Positions 33,835 to 43,059 of a stretch of DNA of 64,000 nt are shown piece by piece. The notes beneath the pieces are model-generated. The model ran no database searches, was not told the origin of the DNA, and saw only the letters and a list, made by a program, of their open reading frames with translations. Made by a program: the position numbers and the translations under genes. The stretch comes from Lasiosphaeris hirsuta (Eukaryota > Ascomycota > Sordariomycetes > Sordariales > Lasiosphaeriaceae), in assembly GCA_030549175.1 (NCBI GenBank), contig JAUKUA010000007.1:4340001-4404000 (forward strand), in the 5' to 3' direction. Each line of letters starts with the position of its first letter. The first letter of the stretch is position 1.

Positions 33835-35144
33835 CTAGTTCCTACTTACTTTATTATATCAACGAAACTACCAAGTAACAAAGTCCTAAGAATATCGAGA
33901 TCTTCGAGGAGACGGTCCGGAAAGGAACTATATATATACTTAACGATAAGCCCCTTGTCCCTCAAAAGCCCTATCCTCGTGTTAGCCTCTTAGTAGAAAG
34001 GTTTACTAAGTTGTCTAAGCCCAAGTGTTAAGTATACTTTACTCTCACGATTAGTGAGACTACGGAGCTATACAAGGCTTAAAAGTAGGAATAGCTACTT
34101 CTACATGAAAATACCGCTACTGAGAAAGGTAAATAAGAATCGAAGCTTAACTATTTACTAGAACATAGTTCCTAACCTACCCCGTCTAAAATCCGTACCG
34201 AGTACTACCTCCATGTAGTAACCTAGGAAGGTAACAATGTTACTATCGCCTCAATTCTAGCCGGCCTAAGATGTATTGATGTCAACGCCAAGGATTTAAA
34301 GGGCTGGACGACATTCCACTACGCCGTAACAGGTAGTCATGTTCCAGTAGTCTATACCCTCGCCAATAACCACACATACCTTACCATCCCGACTGTCAAC
34401 AACGAAACTTCCTTGGTTCTAGCCGTAGGTAACAGCTACTAAGATATTGTCTAGGAACTTGTCGAAGTTGGCGCGGATATAAACGATTCTAGAGACAATA
34501 TCGTGTCTCCTCTTGTCACGGCGGCTAGGCGAGGTAATATTAAGATAGTCAGACTGTTATTGGTGTTTAGGACTGATGTGTCTCTACCGGATAGCTAGTT
34601 AGGTAGCACGCTACTAATGTCTATAATCTCCGGATCGGGGGACGAGAACCTGACGATCTTCGCCGAGCTTATCAATACCGGTACTGATATGAAAGCTTTT
34701 AGTGGTCCGGGCCTCTACGCTATTACGTACGTGGTGTTTCAGGGAAACGTAGCCACGGCGAAGATACTACTTGCTTACAAAGCCGACCGGGAGGGAAATC
34801 GTACCTTACTATCGCCGTTCTAGGATACGATTGATACGTGAGATATTGCCATAGTAGAGGTCTTACTAGAGTACGGAGCCTAAGCCAAGGACTTTAAGAA
34901 GCGCTTCCGCGATGGCTGGACGCCGATGATGTGGGCCGCTGTCGTCGGGGATGTCCCGATTGGGAGGTTGCTGTATGTAGTGGGTGGTAAAGAGAAGTGG
35001 ACGACTCTGTATGTCGTGGCCGTGAAAGGCAATCGCTTTTTCTTCAGGTGGATCTTGGAGGAGAGTAAGAAGGGCGGACATAAATGGGATGAGGTGGATT
35101 TTGAAGGCAAAACTGCGCGGCAGCTTCGTAGTTGGGATCCATAG

Positions 35145-35396
35145 GTTTTTCTCAAGCCTGTCGGTGCTAGGAATTCTAACCATTTCAGTCACATGGGTAT
35201 GTGTTCGAGATGATGTCCAGGGGGGATTTGGGTATTGGGCAGCCATGCACATTCTCACGACGACTGCCATGTATCATTCGCATGGGTCTGCATTCGAGAT
35301 GACGCCCGGGGGATTTGGTACTGGCTTATTTCTTGTAGGGGTGCAGACTTTGGCTCTCAAGATTGGTATTGGCCAAATGGGCCGAGTTGTGACCGT
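35145..35396. other. Short spacer with an internal duplication
   Basis: Contains two diverged copies of a CATGGGT...GATG...GGGGGATTTGG...TGGGC unit (near 35195 and 35280), about 85 bases apart. No gene. Confidence 0.4.
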
Positions 35397-35442
35397 GAGT
35401 CGCCTTAGGCGAAAACCCCAGACGTTAAACAATTAATGAGTC
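35397..35442 (+). repeat. Direct repeat, left copy
   Basis: GAGTCGCC, then GCGAAAACCC, then GACGTTAAAC, then AATTAATGAGTC. The same blocks in the same order recur at 36322-36383, with an extra AATTCAATTTAATTC-like insertion before AATTAATGAGTC. Confidence 0.7.
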
Positions 35443-36108
35443 CTGGCAGCCATTAGGAAGAAGGACGGCACCAAGCCTCCGGGGACGACGTGCGACCAGT
35501 GCTTCCGCTCTCCCAGGGGGGCCTGCGACGCGTCCCCAGGGGTGACCTGTAGGTGGTGCACTAAGCGAGGGCTCGAGTGTACGAGGGTGAGGGTGTCTAC
35601 CAAGATGCCGCGAGGCACGAAGGATGCCCCGCCCGGCCTGCCGGGGGTGTACAACCCCGTGCGGGAGTTCCAGGCCTGGTGGGAGAGCAGCAAGCCTAAG
35701 TACCGTAAGATCAAGGTCCGGAAGAAACGCCCCTGGGAGCTTAGGCTCCCGAGGCGGTGGCTGGCGGCTCTCCTCGCCGAAAGAACGGGGCACGGGGACT
35801 TCAAGGCGTACCACGAACGGATAGGTCACGATCCGGAGACGTGGGAGGGTACCTGCGGGAGGTGCGGGTTTACTAAGGCCCTGGGACACCTCCTGAGGTG
35901 TAAACATAGCGCGGCCGCCCTGGCGAAGACGCTGCCGGAGGGGGTGTGGGCGCCCAGGCTCCTCACCTCGAGCTCGAAGAAGATGCTGGCCGCGTTTGGG
36001 ACGTTCATGGCGGCAAAGGAGAGCCTGGAAAAGGAGGAGGAAAATACCCCAAACGAAGAAGAAGAAGAAGCGGAGTGGGCGGCGGCCCACGACCACGAGG
36101 CAAATTGA
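35440..36108 (+). CDS. Cys-rich basic protein ORF, possibly from a mobile element
   Basis: Open frame of about 220 codons without an early ATG; the first is at 35605, so a start or an upstream exon is missing. The N-terminal part has CDQC, then Cys after seven residues, then TCRWCTKRGLEC, a Zn2Cys6-like spacing. A basic stretch (KYRKIKVRKKRPWELRL) follows, then a second Cys/His set (TCGRCGFTKALGHLLRCKH) and an acidic tail ending in a DHDHEAN-like run. GC-rich and free of stops, unlike the AT-rich RIP-marked DNA on both sides. Two direct repeats bracket it about 930 bases apart. It could be the nucleic-acid-binding product of a transposable element or a young duplicated gene. I cannot name the family. 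Confidence 0.42.
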   Translation, partial: VLAAIRKKDGTKPPGTTCDQCFRSPRGACDASPGVTCRWCTKRGLECTRVRVSTKMPRGTKDAPPGLPGVYNPVREFQAWWESSKPKYRKIKVRKKRPWELRLPRRWLAALLAERTGHGDFKAYHERIGHDPETWEGTCGRCGFTKALGHLLRCKHSAAALAKTLPEGVWAPRLLTSSSKKMLAAFGTFMAAKESLEKEEENTPNEEEEEAEWAAAHDHEAN

Positions 36109-36321
36109 CACGCAAGTGTGCTTTCCTTCCCCCTAGAGGGTGTTGTTTCTTAAAGGGGGCTTTTCTCTACGGAGTTTTTATGCACCTTGGCTGGCGGGAG
36201 AGTTGTGAGGGTTGGTGAGACCCTCAAACGGCAACAGGGGCATGTATTAGGCTAGGATTTCGGTAGGAGGATCTCCTTGTGTTAGTCAGCCGTTGTCGGG
36301 GCCGGGGGCCCCGACACGTCC

Positions 36322-36383
36322 GAGTCGCCAAGAGCGAAAACCCGGGACGTTAAACAAATTCAATTTAATTCAATTAATGAGTC
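36322..36383 (+). repeat. Direct repeat, right copy
   Basis: Second copy of the block order seen at 35397, in the same orientation. The insertion of a TTCAATTTAATTCAA tract makes it 16 bases longer. Confidence 0.7.
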
Positions 36384-37505
36384 AATCTGCCGTTTTCAGG
36401 GTTATGCCAGGGTTATATGTGGAGATGGTAGTGCAAAAAGACAGTTGTGGTAGTGCACCGTGACGCCCTCATAAAAAAACATCCCTTACCGTCCCCCTTT
36501 ATCCTAGTCTTCACCTAAGAAATACGGCGGCTCCATAGTGAGACGGGAGTGTCGGCCTCGGGGTTGGGACCGGCAGCCGGCTGATGGGGTTATCTGGCGA
36601 CCCCGTCTCAGATCACGTAGATACTGGCAATCATGCTGTCTTCCGTGAAGTAGAGTAAATTGGGTGAAGAGCTCAAGGTTAGGAATGGCTGCCGGCCAGG
36701 CTCAAGATGTAGGCCCAGGTGGGCGCTAGGGCCATGAGGAAGCCATTCACTGTCTATCCTTCCTCTTATCTATCTACTTATCTACTTGTCATATCCACAG
36801 ATACTGTTCCCGTATCACCAGCCAAGTGAGCTCCCGTGTCTTGATCTGAGATTCGAGGGCCAGGGGCGAGCTGCTTATACGCCAATATACCAAGAAATAA
36901 CGGCGTAGGAACAGCCGGGACCGCGGGAACACATGGACACGGAGCTAGCCTTGAGTAGCCATCATCGCTACGCTGTTATAGGTGGTAACACTGAGCAACA
37001 ACACTTTCTTTTTAATTAAATTTAGAAAAGAACTCTGGTCCCATAGCCCCAACCAATGCCAAAACCAAATCTATTAAAGGAAATAAACCCAAAAGTATAA
37101 CTCCCACCAACCCGTAGCCGAGTTCCTTGGTCTAGCCTAATCATTTTTAAGTTACTCTAATACCTAGTAGACGCGAGATTTTTCATGGGGAGTACTTATC
37201 AACGATAGCCGTAGGTAGGGCCAAAAACCCAGACCATCCCATAATAACCCTCTGGACCATTGACCACCGCTTTACCGGGGGTACATCCCCCTCTCTCACA
37301 ATTATCGGGGCAACACCCATCCTAGATAAAATCCAGTCAGTATATCCTATTGATATTAGAAAGATAGGATAGAGACGAAGATGTCATATGGATAAAGTCT
37401 TGATCTAATGTCTTGGGAATGAGGATAAGATAAGATAAGGACAAGGACATATGAATGAAACAGGGACATGGGATAATGGGATAAACATAGAGAATATTGG
37501 ATGAC
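36384..37505. other. AT-rich, RIP-like sequence without genes
   Basis: Rich in TA dinucleotides and in short CTA/TAG strings, with no ORF over 100 codons that looks coding. Probably decayed repeat DNA. Confidence 0.45.
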
Positions 37506-38007
37506 CTACACAACAGTACGGTGCTCGGGGAGTAAGGGGTAGGACTCAACTTGACGCAGATGTGCATCGGCGGGGTCTCTGGAGACGCACAGCGCCATTT
37601 GTACAACCAATCCGCCGAGACTGACAGAGGAGGAATACTTTCCGAGAACCCTGGCGATATCGATCAGCAAAAAAATGTGATTCGCAGCGACAAAGTAAAT
37701 GCACCGAGCTCGTCCCCTCTCTGAGACGTGCAAGATCTCCGACGAGGGATTTTGCGTAGTCGGCGAGACGGTTCCGACTGGCCTGTCCCCAAAAAGTGGC
37801 GACATCGGCGTCATAACCCCACGCAATGATGCGAGCGGAGGGCAGGTCAGATTGAAGAGGCTGGGAGGGCCAGTGGATGCTAGACTGGCGATGTAACCAA
37901 GCGTTGTAGGCATTGTCATTGCCGGTGATGCCATGGACGAACACTACGTCGACGGCGGCTTCTGCCGGCGGCTTCCGCCGGCGGCTCGTAAGGCACAGTG
38001 ACACCAA
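37506..38007 (-). pseudogene. Alpha/beta-hydrolase (lipase-like) N-terminal domain of an NLR-type protein, fragment
   Basis: The first part reads VDVVFVHGITGNDNAYNAW, then SARIIAWGYDADVATFWG and DYAKSLVGDLARLR, the oxyanion-strand region of the serine-esterase-like domain found at the N-terminus of many fungal STAND proteins. After a frameshift the second part reads SVSLGGLVVQMALCVSRDPADAHLR. It matches the nucleophile elbow (normally HSLGGLV), but the His before the Ser has become Val. Upstream, a GCCGCCGGC-type tandem duplication at about 37957-37985 also breaks the frame from an earlier VPYEPPAEAA. No NB domain follows. A dead fragment. Confidence 0.55.
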
Positions 38008-38571
38008 GGTTTCTTCCCTTCGAGATCACGACACACGGCGAGCTGACGTATATCGCTTCGGTTGAGGTTAGTGCTTAGTCGGGCGCACTGGGCATACTAG
38101 CTCCGGGCACGCCCAGGTCGGTGTTGGGGGCTGGTGGCCCATATTGCGAGAGCCTGTTCTTGACCTTTCGAAACGCGGCCTTCATCTTAGAGCAAATAAG
38201 CTCGAGCCGAGCTCAGAAATAAACCGCGAGGTGGGCCGATTTTCTAATATAGATCGCAAAAGGCAGGCGCGATGAGATGACGTTCTCCAATCCGTGATTT
38301 CAGCTGAAGTTGATTGAGGAAGGAGCGGGGTCTCGTTGGGCAAGAACGCCACCAGTTTCGCTGCCGTTAGCCAATTACGTGACTCAATGTCGTCCTCGGG
38401 AAGGCAAAAAGATAAACAGAGAACTCAGAGCCTTACCCGCTTCACTTCTGTCACGTGTTGCCCACAGCCCTCACGACCCTCCCACCCCGCATTTGGAGTC
38501 GTTGATTCCATCGACGCGGGAAGTCCAGCATGTTGGCGCAAAGCGCACATCAATAGTTGACAGCTTCGGCC
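38008..38571. other. Promoter-side region of the HeLo kinase
   Basis: No gene seen. It separates the divergent hydrolase fragment and the HeLo kinase and probably held both promoters. Confidence 0.45.
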
Positions 38572-40574
38572 ATGGCTGAGGTAGCAGGCCTTGCGTTCGG
38601 GGCGATCGGTATCGTCAGCTTGTTTAGTGCCTGTGTGGAGTGTTTCGATGTCTTTGTTCGCGCGCGGGGTTTTAGCGACGATTTCGACCTCCTTTGCATG
38701 CAGGTATGTCCAATTCGGGCCTTGAGGGGGAAAAATGGTTTGCGGCGACGGTTTTCTCATTCGGGTTCAGCTCTCCCTTCAGCAGATACGTCTTGTGTGT
38801 TGGGGCGAGGCCCTCGGCTTGATCCCCAACCACGATGGCAAAACGGTGCCTAAAGACGGCGCCTTCAGTCACCCTCGAGTTGTCCCTGCTGTCGAAGCTA
38901 GCCTCAACCACCTACGGAACCTTCTATCTAAGGCCGATGTGATTACGGGGAGATACAGCCCGGGAGATGGAATCAAAGGCAGCCCGGACGAGCCGGCATC
39001 GTCCCCTCGGGCCATGACCATATTTCGTGACGGCTTTGAAAGGTTCATGGCCCGCATCAAAAAGAACCAAAAACAACAATCCGCTTGGAAGGTTACAAGA
39101 TGGTCTGTCCATGACCATGAAAGATTCCGTGCCTTGATCACAACTATCCGCGAGCTTCTCGACGACCTCGAGAGCATCACGTTCTCACTTCCAGTCCAGA
39201 CAAGACAGCGTACCTTGCTTTACCGCGAGATCGATTCCATATCCGACACCGAAAGACTCCGTCTGTTAAAATCGGTTGCCGACGCAAGTCCGGGTTCTCC
39301 CCTTCTCCTGGCTGTGGCAGATCGGGCGAGTCAGCAACTCTCGCGAATATCAGGCAATCCTTCCACCACATCGACCTACTACACAGCGCAGATTAAAGTG
39401 TCTGTGAGGGTATCGATGATCAAGGTACCGCAGCTGGTGCTTCCATCCACCCAGTCTCTTGACTTGTCGGCAAAGCCAACGGCCCCGACACCAACACTGC
39501 TACCAATGCGGATGTCAACGCCTCTGGCCGCAGACCACTCTACCGACGTCCTTGCCGACCTGGAAAACCTCGTCTCCGCTAACCGTTTTCCCGATCTCGC
39601 CTACATTATGTTGAAACAGATTGGCCAAGGTGCCTATGGGCAAGTTTACCTAGCTCGAAACCGCTCGACCAAGAAACTTGTCGCAGTGAAACATATTCCC
39701 ATCTACGGCGAACTTGAGCAACGTCGCATCGCAGATGAGATCAAAACTACCAAAGAGTGCGAGCACCTAAATATCGTGAAGTTTATTGAGAGCTTTTTGT
39801 GTAGAGAGAAGATCTGGATTGTGATGGACTACATGGATGGTGGCTGCCTTTTGGATTTGCTTTCAGCTACTATTTTAACCGAAGGACATATTGCCTTTAT
39901 ATGCAGGGAAGTATTGCTTGCTTTGCAGTACCTGCATGGTAAGGGAGTGATCCACCGTGATGTCAAGTCGGAGAATATTTTCCTGTCGCTAGAAGGAAAA
40001 GTGAAGCTAGGTACTTCCTTCCTTCCCTCTGTCGCACGGAGAATTGCTGGTGCTCCAACTAACTAGATCCTGAGGCGACTTTAGCTTAGTCGGCACAATC
40101 CGCCCGCCGCAGAAGAAGAAGGGGTCGTGCGTCGGTACCCCATAATGGATGGCGCCTGAGATTGCGAGGCGAGAGCCGCACAACACCGAAGCCGACATCT
40201 GGTCCCTCGGAATCACAACCATCGAGATGATTGATGGCGAGCCTCCATACCGGACAATGGGGACTTTACAGGCCGTATTTATCATTGGTACCAGCAAGGT
40301 GCCCCCTTCCCCGATAGCAAAGACGACATCGTCTTCTCTCATCAGCTTCCAGAGCCATGCTCTGCGGGTAGCACCGGACGAGAGAGCCTCGGCGGGTGAT
40401 CTATTGAAGGTAAGTCTCTAATAATAGTTTTTGAACGTCGACGACAGCCATGGTTAACAACCACAGCACAAATTTCTTACGAAGAGCATCGATATCACCG
40501 AGTTTTCTACACTGGTACAATCAGCAAAGAATTTGGAATCCAAGTCCGAAGCATCACAGGCAGGGGGAGAGTGA
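38572..40574 (+). pseudogene. HeLo-domain/PAK-like protein kinase with one internal stop
   Basis: Four exons: 38572-38703, 38783-40010, 40075-40409, 40467-40574, in phase. Residues 1-220 form a HeLo domain, the pore-forming or death-fold N-terminus of HET-S-type proteins: MAEVAGLAFGAIGIVSLFS, then RLVCWGEALGLIP, with helices to RQRTLLYREIDSI. A Ser/Pro linker leads to a STE20/PAK kinase: IGQGAYGQVYLARN, VAVKHI, EHLNIVKFIESFL, HGKGVIHRDVKSENIFL. The activation loop reads DFSLVGT (DFG changed to DFS) and SCVGTP-stop-WMAPEIARRE; the stop TAA at 40143-40145 replaces the invariant Tyr codon. Beyond it the frame is clean (DIWSLGITTIEMIDGEPPY). The change TAC to TAA is not of RIP type. The product would end in the activation loop unless the stop is read through, edited or a sequencing error. 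Confidence 0.85.
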
Positions 40575-41184
40575 GCCAAACCTATAGCCGATTTAAGCTA
40601 GTATATTTTAGAAGTGTATTTCAGCGAGGACGTCAGCTCGTGTTGCATGATAACCAAACAATGGCTTCCCTCTCCTCTGAGGCATGCAGAAGCAAATGCA
40701 ACTACACCGCAGAAGCACAAAACGGAAGGTGAACACGCTGGCTACGAACTCCATTTCTTAGGACCGCTGTTTTCTTTTCCCCCAGGGCATAAGAAATAGA
40801 CTGCCATCATTTAGCCTAAAACCTGTCCCTCTTCGTATAAAATTAATAGTTTTATAATCTAGTGAGCTTAGGGTAAGCGATTGTAAGCCGATAGTAAGCC
40901 GAGGGTGAAGCGAGCCTGATTTTAAGCTTACCATTTTCGAATAAGGCTCTTTTTTTAAGGAGAGACTACCTCTAATAATAGTCACCCCTATAGCATTTCC
41001 GACCAAGTTCGGATTAATCGTGGAGCCTGAGCAAGGGGTGAGGCATAGTGAGACTTTCCCTGAGCCGAGGTGAGTCTGGCGAAGAGATTTTGGCCCGAGT
41101 GTATTATTCTTCTTAGACTCTCCTATCTCTCGAAGAAATCCCGGCCTCCACGATTTTGATTTCTTCGGGCGCCTCAGCGGTCGT
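40575..41184. other. Intergenic, no gene seen
   Basis: AT-richer DNA with short repeated GTAAGCCGA-type strings near 40875-40915. No coding signal. Confidence 0.4.
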
Positions 41185-41873
41185 CTATGCCGCGCCGGGT
41201 CGACTACTACCAATGCCGCCTAGGGTAAGAAAAGTACGCTCAGCCCCTTCCCTTGATGTTGAACCCCTACTTGCAGTCTTGATAGAGTTTATCAGAGTCC
41301 TTACCTCCCTCATGACCGCCACAGAATTGTGGAGTGTAGAGATGTTACATTCCATGTACCTCACTGCTCCAAGGCCCTTTACAAGCCTCTCGCCCATCTT
41401 TGTGTAATTTTTATCTTCGCAGGGCTGCCCACGTTGCCTGGCAAGCCCCAATAGCTGTTGCTGTTGATCATCTTTGCTGGAGATATCTACTATAAGGATT
41501 GGAACCCCTGGGACATAGCGGCTTATCTCAGGGATCCATAGCTTTCGATATTGTCAAAAGTGGACTTGATCTCAATACGGCCAAGAACCATAAAGACGTC
41601 GGTTTGTGGATACGAAAGGCGTCTTAGTCGCGGATAGTCTTCCTGCCCAGCTGTGTTCCAGATTCCGACACTGTATGGGTTACCACGTATCCTTCAAGAT
41701 AGGCTCGTTAACTCAAGACATGAATCGGATATATTGGTAGTAAATCCCTACAAAAGCGACGCAGAGAAGTTATCGAGTACTGTAGGTATGTACTCGCCCT
41801 GTTCGGTACCGATGCTCATCACGAGGCCGGCCCAGGTCTTCTCGCAGCTTTCATCTCCAACCATAACGAGTCT
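41185..41873 (-). pseudogene. Rho-family small GTPase (Cdc42/Rac-like), decayed
   Basis: The minus strand reads RLVMVGDESCEKT (G1 P-loop, normally GDGAxGKT), EYIPTVLDNFSAS (switch I with the effector Thr), a 60-base intron (41692-41751) with TTAAC branch, RGNPYSVGIWNTAGQEDY and RLRRLSYPQTDVFMV (G3, switch II and the Rho signature), then STFDNIES. A frameshift near 41545 follows, then WIPEISRYVPGVPILIV, KMGERLVKGLGAVRYMECNIS (G5) and a helix. G1 has lost a Gly, TKxD is replaced by SSKDD, and no CAAX box is seen. The order and the intron positions are those of a fungal Cdc42/Rac gene. An upstream exon would lie beyond the TAG acceptor at about 41874. Non-functional as read. Confidence 0.7.
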
Positions 41874-42280
41874 GCTATCTATGTATTAGCAGGCTCAACC
41901 CTAAAGGAGCCATAAGGAGCGGGTTTGGTATCTCCTACTTGATAGACTGGACCATGGCAGCAGTTGGTTCCGCTGGGTTTTGCGGCAAAGTCTTTCTTGG
42001 CACAAGGTCCTCCCAATAAGGTTGCATTCGTAATGTGGGGATTGACAATTTCTTGATAGTCTTTTCAGGGAAATCTCGCCTCCTTTTATCAACGCTATTT
42101 CTTTTATGTGGCACCTAGACGCTTTGCACACACTGGAGGATCACCTTGGCCTTTCGACCTCCTTTTCTGACCTGGTGAGACCCACCGCTATTACGACAAG
42201 AGAGCTTTGGACCACTACGATCACCATTTCACTTTGGCACCTCCAGGACCCGATCGGCAGCTTAATAAAGAATACTCAAG

Positions 42281-43059
42281 ATGGGAATGAAGAGACGGAG
42301 GGCAAAGTTCAGACAGAACGGAGGGGACTCGAAAGAGAGCGGCGTGTCGCCGGACATGAGCAAAGAAACTACCCACCAGGTCCCTGAGCCCCCAGACTCG
42401 CCGTGGACGGGGATCACAGAAGAGTTGAATATGGATGACGAAGCGTACTCCTTCCCGCCGACAACTGTCCGCGATGGACGGAAGCCAAAAGTAATACACA
42501 GCGACGAGGAGCTGGAAGCTGCAGTGACCCGCGAGCTCTCCATGTCGCTGGTCATGGGCGGGGGTAGCCTTGGAGAGCGCTGGATCTGCACCATCATATC
42601 CGATACGATTGACGGGCGAGAGATCTACGAACGCATCTCCAACAAGGTGTTACCGATCCTTAGCGTCTCCATTCACCAACCTCGCACCGGCCGGCTTCTC
42701 GTCTTTCTCCTCCTGCTCGGGTCGCTGTCCGAGTGCCTTGCCATGGAGTGCGAGGACTTTAACCCTAAGCTCCCGAGCGGGATGCACCCGTTGTGGCCAC
42801 AGCACTGCGTTGATGTAAGTGACCCAAATGAGCAAAGACTCGAAAGAGGATGGCAGCTAACGGGATCGCATCTGACCAGCCGACAACATTCCGAGGAGCG
42901 TCAACGTGGAGAAAATTTAGAATCAGCGTCGAGCAACTCAAGAATGTGCTTTTACTTGTTGAGAGCCTCTGGTCCTTTGACGACAAGCTGTGGAGGGCTC
43001 TCGAGATGATTAGGCAAGCGAGGACGACCGTAGAGAGACAATTGGAAAGCGTAGGATGA
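42281..43059 (+). CDS. Unknown 237-residue protein beside the Rho pseudogene
   Basis: Two exons, 42281-42814 and 42880-43059, in phase with a 65-base GT-AG intron and a good branch site (GCTAACG). The ATG opens a basic N-terminus (MGMKRRRAKFRQNGG), then a Ser/Pro-rich part. A folded core follows with HSDEELEAAVTRELSMSLVM, GERWICTIISDTIDGREIY and LLVFLLLLGSLSECLAMEC. The C-terminal helices are FRISVEQLKNVLLLVESLW and RALEMIRQARTTVERQLE. No family recognised. It is transcribed away from the Rho pseudogene, whose lost first exon would have been close by, so the two may once have shared a promoter. It appears intact. Confidence 0.6.

Larger units (their letters stand above)
31445..35144 (+). pseudogene. 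HET-domain/ankyrin incompatibility-type gene, RIP-damaged and split by an LTR
   Basis: Starts MSLTSIDVQSILAALRES. The HET core is readable: PPEGYAVLSHVWK, GLGSDDQNRGLYRSLIE, LLGINWIWIDSVAI and AMADIYRKVR, with TAG codons between them where CAG or TGG is expected. Then FATDAVVVTEAGFMRFADI, YGYRNAFNKLDYVRSVFPTL and LTLFHGPLRASY follow, also spaced by TAGs. After the LTR insertion the frame resumes at NIEIFEETVRKGT. From about 34240 to the final stop one frame holds ankyrin repeats (DVNAKDLKGWTTFHYAV, GADINDSRDNIVSPLVTAA, RFRDGWTPMMWAAVVGD), again broken only by TAA/TAG. HET proteins trigger cell death on fusion between unlike strains; this copy is dead. Confidence 0.75.
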
